Positions 40,102-48,379 of a stretch of DNA of 64,000 nucleotides are shown here, one piece after another. Within the stretch, counting starts at the first letter, position 1. Every line of letters starts with the position of its first letter. The notes below the pieces were generated by a model, which ran no database searches, was not told the DNA's origin, and saw nothing but the letters and a program-made list of their open reading frames with translations. The position numbers and the translations under genes were made by a program. This stretch comes from Ruegeria sp. HKCCD4315 (GTDB taxonomy: Bacteria; Pseudomonadota; Alphaproteobacteria; Rhodobacterales; Rhodobacteraceae). The stretch is from positions 165,001-229,000 of the forward strand of contig NZ_WVRN01000001.1 of the NCBI RefSeq assembly GCF_013112245.1, in the 5' to 3' direction.

Positions 40102-41568
40102 ATGAGAATTGCAATCGCAGGATTTCAGCACGAAACCAACACTTTCGTCGACGCTCCGACGCGGCTGAGCGATTTTGAACAAGCCGACAGCTGGCCGGAA
40201 TTGCTGAGTGGTCAAGACGTACTGGATGTGACCCGCGGTATGAACCTGCCCATCGCTGGTTTCGCAAAAGCTGCGTTGTTGGATGGGGTCGATGTGTTGC
40301 CTGTCCTGTGGTGCGCCGCCGAACCGGGCGGCAAGGTCACGGATCACGCCTTTGACACTATTGCCGGACGCATCGCTGACGCGTTGGCGGACATGACGCC
40401 GCTGGATGGGGTCTATCTGGACCTGCACGGCGCCATGGTCACCGAGTCCTGCGATGATGGTGAAGGAGAACTGTTGTCGAGGATCAGGCAGGTGATCGGG
40501 AAGGACTTACCGCTTGTTGCAAGCCTTGATATGCACGCCAATATCTCGGGGCAAATGGTGGATTTATCGGACGCGATGACCATTTTCCGCACCTATCCAC
40601 ATCTCGACATGGCAGACACAGGCGCGCGGGCCTTTCGAATGATGCTCGACATCTGTTCAAAGGGTCCACCTGCTAAAGCGTGGCGGCAGGGTGAGTACCT
40701 GATCCCCCTGCACAGCCAATACACGGAAATTGACCCGGCCAAAACGCTGTACGCCGCGCTGGATGCCTTGGACGGGTCGGGTGGGCGCCTTTTGGAACTC
40801 GCCATGGGATTCACCGCAGCCGATACAGCCGATTGCGGACCATCCGTCTTGGCCTACAGCGCGTCTCAGTCCGATGCCGACGCATTGTCAGCGCAGATGT
40901 TCGAACAGTTGCAGACGGCTGAAGCACGGTTCGATACCGCCCTACTAAGCCCCAAAGATGCTGTTGCCACTGCACGCCGCGCAAACGTCAAAGGACCTGT
41001 TGTCATTGCGGATGTGCAGGATAACCCCGGGGCCGGAGCGTCCGCCGACACGACAGGATTGCTACGTGAGCTCGTGCATCAGAACGCGCCCTCGGCCATT
41101 CTCGGGCTGCTGCATGACCCGCAGCTGGCTGCCAAGGCCCACAAACTGGGCGAACGTGCGGAATTCGAGGCCGAGATTGGCGGTAAAGGTCCCGGCGACA
41201 CCCCCTTTTCTGCACAAGTGAAGGTGCACCACCTGAGTGACGGCCAATGCAGCTATACCGGCGAAATGTATGGCGGCGGCGTTGCAACGCTCGGCCCGTC
41301 GGTCGCATTGCAAATAACCGGAACGCAGATCCATGTCCTTGTCACCAGCATTCGAAATCAATGTCTGGATCTGGCGCAGATACGTTTGTTCAATCTGGAG
41401 CCGGAAGACGCAAAGATACTATGTGTCAAAAGCACAGTGCACTTCCGAGCCGATTTTGAGCCCATCGCGCACAAGGTTTTAGTATGCGCCTCGCCGGGAC
41501 AGTTTCCATGTGAACTGGCGGACGTCAGCTATTCAAAGCTACGCGCTGAGGTTGGTACAATTGAATGA
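40102..41568 (+). CDS. M81 family metallopeptidase (MlrC-like)
   Basis: A 488-residue protein of the M81/MlrC family, named for the zinc peptidase that finishes breakdown of linear microcystin. Signature segments are FQHETNTF at residues 8-15, a DLHGAM motif around 112 and SLDMHANIS near 140, which together supply the metal ligands. Other members are found in many pathways, so the link to cyclic peptides is only suggestive. As the last gene of the importer/CocE operon it probably removes a terminal residue or opens an amide ring. Confidence 0.9.
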   Translation: MRIAIAGFQHETNTFVDAPTRLSDFEQADSWPELLSGQDVLDVTRGMNLPIAGFAKAALLDGVDVLPVLWCAAEPGGKVTDHAFDTIAGRIADALADMTPLDGVYLDLHGAMVTESCDDGEGELLSRIRQVIGKDLPLVASLDMHANISGQMVDLSDAMTIFRTYPHLDMADTGARAFRMMLDICSKGPPAKAWRQGEYLIPLHSQYTEIDPAKTLYAALDALDGSGGRLLELAMGFTAADTADCGPSVLAYSASQSDADALSAQMFEQLQTAEARFDTALLSPKDAVATARRANVKGPVVIADVQDNPGAGASADTTGLLRELVHQNAPSAILGLLHDPQLAAKAHKLGERAEFEAEIGGKGPGDTPFSAQVKVHHLSDGQCSYTGEMYGGGVATLGPSVALQITGTQIHVLVTSIRNQCLDLAQIRLFNLEPEDAKILCVKSTVHFRADFEPIAHKVLVCASPGQFPCELADVSYSKLRAEVGTIE

Positions 41569-41793
41569 TGACAACTTCTGCACCTAAAGTGAGAACAAAC
41601 CGGCTAAGAACCTGTCATAAAAGGTTCGGACTGCTGCGGTAGTAGTGCGCTAACAGCAGCCATTCGTGTAAGAAATATGTACGGCGGGTTTGTCCGCATC
41701 GCAGTCATTAATGTACTGCAGAGAGAATGGCTCCTTTGCGGACGAATCTGCCGTCCCGATTGTTTTCATTAACGGCAGCTTTCCGTAGTTGCG

Positions 41794-42642
41794 TCATCGG
41801 TTTCTGCCGAGGAAGTCGACGAGCAATCCAGAGATCTTTTCCGGCTGATCTTCCATTGAGAAGTGACCGCAGTTTTCTAGCACATGCAGTTCTGATCCTG
41901 GAATTGCCGAGTGTAATTTGTGCGCCCAATCCACTACCTGCCATGCGTCATCTGCACCCCAAATCAGTTGTACTGGCTTTTGACCAAGCTCGCCGTAGCG
42001 CGGGGCTATCTCGTCTGTGTGCTTCGGATCATAGTGCATCACTTGATGCTGAAAGAAGCTGCCCTGTCCGACTGGGCCGCAAATGAAATCGAGGTAGGTT
42101 TCCATCGACGTCTCCGCCAAGCGCTCCTTGTTTTGAACCGTCGAGTTGAGCCAGTTGCGAAAGTGTTCTCTGTGGTCTGTATCGGGCGCTTTGATCAGCT
42201 TTTCCAAACCGGCCTGCATCTGCTCGCGCGTGCGTTTGGATGGCCAACTGTCATAGCTTACTACGTCAATCATGGTCAAACTGCGCAGCCGTTCCGGCGA
42301 CTGAATGCCGAACCTCTGGGCAACGCCGCCGCCGATATCGTGTGCGATGAAGTGGAAGTCTTTAAGGCCCCAAACATCCAGCAACCCCTCAAGGATCGGC
42401 ACTTGGCCCGTGACGGACGTATCAATGCTCGGGTCTTGCGGGCGCTCTGACAGGCCATAACCGAGCAGGTCATACAAATGTACTTTGTAGCCAGCTTCGA
42501 CAAGCGTTGGCAGTACGTTCCGCCAAATATACGAGGAAGACGGTGTGCCATGCAGGAGAACCACGGGCTCACCCTCTCCGTGTACACCATGTGTAATACG
42601 GGTGCCGTTGATGAGAACATGTTGGTCGACGAGGTGGGTCAT
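41794..42642 (-). CDS. aspartate-nucleophile alpha/beta hydrolase (dehalogenase/epoxide hydrolase-like)
   Basis: A 282-residue protein: HGTPSSSYIW at 31-40 forms the oxyanion hole, D102 in AHDIGGG replaces the usual serine nucleophile, and H260 is in ENCGHFSMED. This set belongs to haloalkane or haloacetate dehalogenases and epoxide hydrolases. The residue after D102 is Ile, not the Trp that holds halide in haloalkane dehalogenases, so a halide-specific role is doubtful. ATG at 42642 follows GGAG at good spacing; a start ten codons upstream lacks one. Divergent from a LysR gene, which probably controls it. Confidence 0.83.
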   Translation of the reverse strand: MTHLVDQHVLINGTRITHGVHGEGEPVVLLHGTPSSSYIWRNVLPTLVEAGYKVHLYDLLGYGLSERPQDPSIDTSVTGQVPILEGLLDVWGLKDFHFIAHDIGGGVAQRFGIQSPERLRSLTMIDVVSYDSWPSKRTREQMQAGLEKLIKAPDTDHREHFRNWLNSTVQNKERLAETSMETYLDFICGPVGQGSFFQHQVMHYDPKHTDEIAPRYGELGQKPVQLIWGADDAWQVVDWAHKLHSAIPGSELHVLENCGHFSMEDQPEKISGLLVDFLGRNR

Positions 42643-42689
42643 GAGGGGAACTCCAATTTTTTTCTTTCGCAAGTCCTAGCGCTTTGATA

Positions 42690-42699
42690 CTTGATCAAG
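42690..42699. promoter_or_regulatory. palindrome between divergent hydrolase and lysR genes
   Basis: CTTGATCAAG, a perfect ten-base dyad, lies midway in the 94-base gap between the divergent genes. Position and symmetry suit a LysR-type recognition site, although no second half-site could be defined. Confidence 0.5.
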
Positions 42700-42736
42700 C
42701 AAATGAATGATTGTCATGTAGCGATAGAAATTCCGA

Positions 42737-43612
42737 ATGGCTGAGCGTTTGGACATCGAAGGTTTGCGCGCCTTGGTCGCGATCTCGACCCATGGCGGTG
42801 TAACGCGCGCCGCCGAGCATTTAGCGCTGTCTCAACCTGCAGTGAGCCACAAAATCAAGCGGCTTGAGACTGTTCTAGATTGTGAACTCCTAGCACGCCG
42901 CGCCGGTGGGCCATTGTTCACCGAGGCCGGTACACGCCTGTTAGAGTATGCGCACCGGATGATGGATTTGCATGACGAAGCGCTCGCCGCTCTTGGAAAG
43001 AAGCCTTTGGCTGGCACCATTAAATTGGGCATGACCGAAGATACAACGGGCGGTGACGTTGCGCGCATCCTTGGCCGCTTTACACGTCTGCACCCAGAGA
43101 CCACGGTCAGCACGCGGGTCGCGCAAAGCCTAACACTGTCTGATTGGCTTATCGCGGGTGAAATCGACATCGCGGTTATACAGGTCATGAGAGACGAAGT
43201 CCGTAGCGATGACCTTGTGCTGTATGAGGACCGGCTGCACTGGATCAAGTCTTATGATCTATCACTGAATCTTAACGCATCCGTTCCATTCCTCGCGTTC
43301 GATCAAAACTGCTTCTACAAGCACTGGGCACAATCGCAGAACTCAAGAACGGGTCATCAATTTGAAGCAGTTTTAGAATGCCCGAGCGTATCAGGTATCC
43401 TTTCGGCAACGCGCGCGGGGCTCGGTATAGCCCTAATGAATGGCTTGCACGTGCCCCAAGACTTGGAAGTTATCGAAGATGTGTTCCCGGAGCCTCCTGC
43501 GATTGCATACGTTGCGCGCTCTAACCCCAAAAGGCGTAGTGACGCCGCCCGCGCACTGCTCAGCGAAATCACCGCCGAGGTGGGACGCCCGTCGACCTTG
43601 CGCGTAGCGTAA
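42737..43612 (+). CDS. LysR-family transcriptional regulator
   Basis: A 291-residue regulator. The winged helix-turn-helix lies at residues 6-65 (RALVAISTHGGVTRAAEHLAL, then QPAVSHKIKRLE), followed by the effector-binding domain (about 92-285). Its divergent arrangement with the hydrolase at 41794 is the standard LysR layout, so that gene is the probable target. Confidence 0.92.
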   Translation: MAERLDIEGLRALVAISTHGGVTRAAEHLALSQPAVSHKIKRLETVLDCELLARRAGGPLFTEAGTRLLEYAHRMMDLHDEALAALGKKPLAGTIKLGMTEDTTGGDVARILGRFTRLHPETTVSTRVAQSLTLSDWLIAGEIDIAVIQVMRDEVRSDDLVLYEDRLHWIKSYDLSLNLNASVPFLAFDQNCFYKHWAQSQNSRTGHQFEAVLECPSVSGILSATRAGLGIALMNGLHVPQDLEVIEDVFPEPPAIAYVARSNPKRRSDAARALLSEITAEVGRPSTLRVA

Positions 43613-43769
43613 TTGGGAAAGCGGAAATTCACGCGAAACGCAGCATCCGGGAAGTATGGGCTCAAAGCGGTCATCTAACATCTTCGGTCAGCTATCTCAG
43701 GTTTCACAGCGTTCCAAATGTCGGCTCTGCGTACAAAGCAGACGAATTGGAAAACACCTGATCATTGCT

Positions 43770-45309
43770 GAACGAAGAATTATCGCTCAAGGTGCGCTAA
43801 GCATCTGGAGAAACCGCATTAGAAAACTGACGACAATTTTAGCCGCCGATCTAGCGGCCTATTCGCGCCTTATGGCCGCAGACGAAGAGGGTGTGGTTTC
43901 GCGCCTTCGTGCGATCTAGTGCGAGGTTGTCAAACCAATGGTACGTCAATCAAGCGGGCGGGTTGTCAAAACAATGGGTGATGGCTGTCTGGCTGAGTTT
44001 CCGTCGCCGGTCGAAGCTGCTCGGACTGCCCTCGCCGTTCAGGAAGCGATGGAGAGCCGTGATACAGATCGGCCAGTGCAAGAAAGGCTGCATTTTCGAA
44101 TTGGGATGCATGTCGGCGACGTGGTCGTCGTTGATAACGATATCTTAGGCGATGCGGTGAATGTGGCGGCGCGGCTGGAGGCTTTAGCACCTGTTGGCGG
44201 GATTTGCCTGTCACTATCGGCACGGGATCAGATCAAGGGACGCATAGACGTTGAGATAATCCCCCTAGGAGCTGTTTCGGTAAAGAACATTCCAGAACCG
44301 ATTGAAGCATGGGTTATTGGAGAAGATCCAGCCGGTTTACTTGTAGTTTCGGCAAAGCTGCCTGCCGTTGTGGTAATGCCATTTGAAGAGATTGGGAGCG
44401 AAGACGAGTTTTTTTGCTGACGGCGTCGTGGACGAAATCACTTCGGTTCTTTCAAGCGTAGGCGACATATCGGTAATAACCCGACAGTCAGCTTTCAGCT
44501 TCAAGAGTCGCATAGTAGAAGTCAGGAAAGTCGGGCGCGAGCTTGGCGCGCGGTTCGTCGTGACGGGGGCCATCCGTCAATCTGGTTCGAGGGTGCGGAT
44601 TTCCGTTCAACTGAACTCTGCCATAACGGGCGCCAACCTTTGGTCGCAACGCTATGATGAAGAACTCAAAGACCTGTTCGATCTTCAAGACAAGATCGCT
44701 TCACATGTCGCCGGAGCAATTTCGCCGTCCATCCGCGCATCTGAAATAGCTGCTGCTCGAGCCGTCGCGCCGATGAATAGAAAGGCATACGAGCTTTATA
44801 TGAGCGCGTTTCCACATTTTTGGGCTCATCGACGGGAGGAGAACGAGCGCGCGATTGAGCTTTTGACATCCGCGGTAAACAAAGACCCGAACGATTTTCG
44901 CGCAAAGGCGTTGCGTGCTTGGGCTTATGCTCAGCAGGCGACTTATTTGTGGAGTGAGACGCCACTAAGGTCTCGGGAATACGCTCAGTCGGACGCGGAA
45001 GCCGCCATATTGTCATCAGGTGATCATGCACCCTCACTGGTCGCGATTGCCGCTGCATTGAGCATGACAGGACTTGAGCACGAACGCTCCGGAGTGCTGC
45101 TGGAACGGGCGCTGGTTCTCGACCCAAATTCAGCCTGGGGTTGGTTGCGAATGGGGTGGAACCAAATCTATCATATGCGCGACATTCATGATGGTCTTGC
45201 AGCGTTCGACAAAGCTGAAGCTCTTAGCCCACTCGACCCATTTCGCTTCAACATCCAGTTCGGTCGCGCCTATGCGTCTCGCTGCATCTGGCTGGAGAAA
45301 CGGGCATAG
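43770..45309 (+). pseudogene. adenylate cyclase with TPR-like C-terminus, broken
   Basis: A class III cyclase/TolB-like/TPR gene in three pieces. Piece 1 starts the cyclase domain (ILAADLAAYSRLMAADEEG) and ends at TAG 43917-43919. Piece 2, same frame, continues it (VKTMGDGCLAEFPSPVEAA, then the HVGDVVV segment). At 44408-44414 a run of seven T shifts the frame by one: removing one T restores EDEFFADGVVDEI, the usual sequence. Piece 3 is the TolB-N-like and TPR-like part, cut short near 45309 where homology fades. Two separate lesions make recovery of function unlikely. The start codon is uncertain. Confidence 0.88.
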
Positions 45310-45322
45310 ATTGCAACTCGGG

Positions 45323-45510
45323 TCATCGCCAGACCTTTTTCTTTTGGTTGATCAGATCCGCGTAGTCGCGGCCTGCTTCAATGGTTTGGGCGTGAATGTA
45401 GTGATGCTCTGCTGTTCCGAAGCTCGCATGAGCCAATATTGGTCGGATCAGCTTTGCGTGTTCCGGAGAGGAGCGCGCCAATGTCGTTGCGGCGGCATCC
45501 CGCGCCGACG
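45323..45510 (-). pseudogene. tyrosine recombinase, C-terminal remnant
   Basis: A minus-strand frame ending at TGA 45323-45325 matches the C-terminus of phage-type integrases: RDAAATTLARSSPEHAKLI, then RPILAHASFGTAEHHYIHAQ, then AGRDYADLINQKKKVW. This holds the final box and the catalytic tyrosine (in HHYIHA), but the box II His/Arg context is degraded and the rest of the protein cannot be followed upstream. It is the second kind of recombinase remnant in the window. Its end comes within 15 bases of the broken cyclase gene. Confidence 0.75.
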
Positions 45511-46098
45511 CGGCTCCTTCTGGCCCGGTGCAGAAACGCGACTACGGAACCCACCGGTCGACGGGCGTCTTCAGACACTCGTCGGACCGGGGGCCGCCGA
45601 GACCGTGCGCGGTCAAAGCGGGGTAGGTGAGAAACCTGCGGGGAAGCGGCTGGCCTCCGACAAAAGGCATCGCGCGGATACGAACCTGAAAGCGAAGGGC
45701 CTTCTCTCGCATGACGGGGGGAAGGAGCGGGGGCCGGATATTGTCTGGCAAGTAAGGGCGAAGATGTGTTTTTGGAAAAAACGGCCGTGGCAATCGCCTC
45801 AGTACTTCCTCTTGTATAGCATTATTACATCTCCATGGCAGCTTTAGGTTGCAACCCGCCGCCAATGCACGGTCGAACTGACTAAAAACCAAATAGCAAC
45901 TGCGACACTAGCGTGATGACGCTGTCCGCCTTTCCTGTAGATTGATGCGAATGTGGCGCGGTATTAAGTGTGTTACTTCTGGCTGAGCAGAGTTGAGTAC
46001 GAATTGGCCTCATTTCATTTCCTCAGGTGCTCATTGATCCTTGTCAAGATTTGAGCGGGCAAGAAGTGGTACACTCCATGGTAACTCAGGGGGGATTC
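45511..46098. other. intergenic stretch without recognised gene
   Basis: No gene is supported. The stretch follows the integrase remnant and contains open frames on both strands with no recognisable family. It may contain the decayed rest of the element that carried the integrase. Confidence 0.4.
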
Positions 46099-46476
46099 AT
46101 GGAAGAGTTAATTGAAATCGGTAGATCCTTCGTCGAGGCCATGCGTGAGCGCAGGGGCCTTGGAAGTGTTGATGAAATGTATGCGGAAAACGCACAGTCG
46201 ATAGAGGCCGTTGTGCCTCCGGTTCGACAATTCCGCGTTTCAAAGGGTCGCGAAGCCATCAAGGGAAAAAGAGAGGATTGGTTGGCATCGCATGAAATCA
46301 ATGAACTAGAAGTGGACGGCCCCTACGTCCACCCACCCAACCGCTTTGGAGTGCGCTTCAGAGCTGAAGTGATTCAGAAGGCTACGGGTGAGCGTATGGC
46401 CCTGCGTGAGATCGCAGTGTATTCGGTGGCGGAAGGCAAGATTGTATTGGAAGAGTTCTTCATGCTGCCGAAGTAA
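46099..46476 (+). CDS. SnoaL/NTF2-like small protein
   Basis: A 125-residue protein with the shape of the NTF2/SnoaL cone fold: an N-terminal helix (SFVEAMRERRGLG), a central AIKGKREDWLASHEI region and C-terminal strands ending EGKIVLEEFFML. Members include isomerases, cyclases and ligand carriers; no catalytic residue can be assigned. The ATG after AGGGGGATTC is chosen over one 24 codons upstream. It starts the stress-related region and is probably a single-gene unit. Confidence 0.72.
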   Translation: MEELIEIGRSFVEAMRERRGLGSVDEMYAENAQSIEAVVPPVRQFRVSKGREAIKGKREDWLASHEINELEVDGPYVHPPNRFGVRFRAEVIQKATGERMALREIAVYSVAEGKIVLEEFFMLPK

Positions 46477-46564
46477 GATAAGCGACTAACAACATCGGCT
46501 ATTTGTTGGTTCAATCAATGCGCACGGCTTTCGGGCGAAGTGAAATTCCGGACGGAGGTCGGGA

Positions 46565-47410
46565 ATGCGACACAGAACAGTGGCATATTATGTAGGAGTT
46601 GATGCTGACGACGCGTCGATTTTGGAATGCGCTGATACTGCCCGTATCCAGAACGACCACTTGAATTGCGTATTGATCGCGGCGTTACCTAGCCTGCCTT
46701 ACCTGAAGTATGGATCAAACAAGTTCGTTGAGGCGGGTCTGCCCTCAGATTGGTTGGACGTTCTTCACGCGAAAAATGCCGCCTTGAAGTCTCGCGCCAC
46801 TAGAGTTGAAGCGCTTCTGGTTGGGCGGGACGTATCGGCAAATGTAGTTGCCTTTATGGGGCCTGGAGCAGAGTTACAGCAACTTGTAGCAGAACAAGCC
46901 AAATGCTCCGATATCGCCTTTCTAGACGCTGGATTGCGAAGAGATCCCGATTTATTTCACATGATCGCGTGCGGAGTATTGTTTCATTCGCCTGTCGCTC
47001 TGATGATCAATGGAGATCCGTTTGCCCAACGCGACTGCATTTTTTTGGCATGGAATGACAGCTTGCCTGCGTCTAGGGCGACGCATTTAGCCTTACCCAT
47101 TCTTCTGGCGGCCAATGAAGTTGTGATTGGGTGTTTTGATTTCCCGTCGCCTGAGGACTTAGAAGGTAGCGTGCCCGGAAATGACCTAGCTGAATGGCTC
47201 GGCCATCACGGTTGCGACGTGACCGTGTCGCAGTTCCAGTGCGGGGGAAATTCAATTGCAGACTGCATTCAAGAACGAGCAAGCGAAGCGGGGGCCGATC
47301 TCGTTGTTATGGGAGCTTATGGGCATTCCCATTTGCGAGAGTCAGTTTTTGGGGGCACGACGCAAGCAATGTTGGAGCAGACAAGTTTACCAGTGCTTTT
47401 AGGACACTGA
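46565..47410 (+). CDS. tandem universal stress protein
   Basis: A 281-residue protein with two Usp-like halves. The C-terminal half has the ATP-loop signature of the family, GAYGHSHLRESVFGGTTQAML (near 252-272, read in two parts), while the N-terminal half lacks it and is more diverged. Usp proteins act under energy stress, low oxygen and membrane stress. A GGAGG lies six bases before the ATG. A second, single-domain Usp lies at 59654. Confidence 0.88.
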   Translation: MRHRTVAYYVGVDADDASILECADTARIQNDHLNCVLIAALPSLPYLKYGSNKFVEAGLPSDWLDVLHAKNAALKSRATRVEALLVGRDVSANVVAFMGPGAELQQLVAEQAKCSDIAFLDAGLRRDPDLFHMIACGVLFHSPVALMINGDPFAQRDCIFLAWNDSLPASRATHLALPILLAANEVVIGCFDFPSPEDLEGSVPGNDLAEWLGHHGCDVTVSQFQCGGNSIADCIQERASEAGADLVVMGAYGHSHLRESVFGGTTQAMLEQTSLPVLLGH

Positions 47411-47488
47411 TGAAGTGAGCCGACGACTGTGACTTTCTGGGAGTCAAAACTATTAAAATTCATCGGTAAATACTTGAGAAACCATTTT

Positions 47489-48052
47489 TTAAGATTTTGC
47501 TGGAGGTTGAAGCGTGTTCGCCCGACCGTTTTCGCCAAGGAAATCTATCACAATTGACGTTAGCTCATCCCAGTCAGTAAACTCCCTTGCTCCTTCTCGT
47601 GGATCGATTTTTCGACCGAGCAAGACGACGTGCTTAAGGATCTCCCTCTCAAAATACCCGTAGTTTTCGGGCCTCACCGCGCCTGCGATCAAAGCCGTCG
47701 CATTTGGTTCAAAACCTGTTCGAAGAAGCATTTCGTCAAGATAGTCGCGTGCTTCTTCTCGACCTGACGCAAAAGCAGCTTTTAGACCGACGGAAAGCAC
47801 GAGAGACTTTCGTTCCATTAGGGCGTCTCTATTTGAAGCGACAAAAGCCTCGAATGACTCGGGATGCCTACGCTCGTGGACAGGGGCCAGAAGAACAACC
47901 TTGACCACATCGTCAAGTGATACGTGGCTGGACATTTCATCGGTATTGATCAGCTTTGCGTTGAAACCAGCATTCTTCGCGACATCGTTGATGAAACACG
48001 CAATCTTTTCTGTCTGGCCTTCGACTGTAGCGAAGGCGATGAGTACGGTCAT
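47489..48052 (-). CDS. flavodoxin-domain protein, HemG-like
   Basis: A 187-residue protein with the FMN phosphate loop ATVEGQTEKIA at residues 6-16 and the HemG-like pattern VVLLAPVHERRHPESFEAFV. HemG is the quinone-linked protoporphyrinogen oxidase, but the same fold is used by other flavodoxin-like reductases, so the substrate is unsure. ATG at 48052 is preferred because GGGAGGA lies just upstream; the frame is open 52 codons further. Next to a ferric-reductase-like gene on the same strand, so an electron-transfer pair is possible. Confidence 0.8.
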   Translation of the reverse strand: MTVLIAFATVEGQTEKIACFINDVAKNAGFNAKLINTDEMSSHVSLDDVVKVVLLAPVHERRHPESFEAFVASNRDALMERKSLVLSVGLKAAFASGREEARDYLDEMLLRTGFEPNATALIAGAVRPENYGYFEREILKHVVLLGRKIDPREGAREFTDWDELTSIVIDFLGENGRANTLQPPAKS

Positions 48053-48379
48053 TCCGATCCTCCCATAAATCGGTCTGAATAGATTGCTGATTATGAATAA
48101 GTGGCTTGGTTTGCCCTTGATCTCCATCAAAGGCGTTACTTGGGAGAGTTGTGAAACTCCTTTTCTGTCCTCGCAGATTATGTCTTTTGAGGAAGTTCGC
48201 GACGACATACATCTCCAAGCAAATCAGCCTTTTTCGACTGATAGTTTTGAAGTTAGCCAAGGCTTAATAGTCTGCCTGGCTACCGTAAGGAAAAGGCCAA
48301 GACAGCGATGAAGACTATGAAACTGATGCACCAAACTGCGAACTTCACCTGTTTGCGTGTGGGCAGGTTTCTGAGCAGT
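48053..48379. other. intergenic stretch without recognised gene
   Basis: Between two minus-strand genes. No gene or clear structure is seen beyond the ribosome site of the flavodoxin gene. Confidence 0.5.

Noticed and set aside
41794..42642. Haloalkane dehalogenase function
   Set aside because: The halide-stabilising Trp after the nucleophile is Ile, so only a broader aspartate-nucleophile hydrolase call is safe.
45439..45892. Open frames on both strands after the broken cyclase
   Set aside because: No family resemblance or ribosome site; the only readable protein sequence is the integrase tail at 45323-45510.
47489..48052. Firm call as HemG protoporphyrinogen oxidase
   Set aside because: The fold fits but flavodoxin-domain proteins are varied and no haem gene is nearby.
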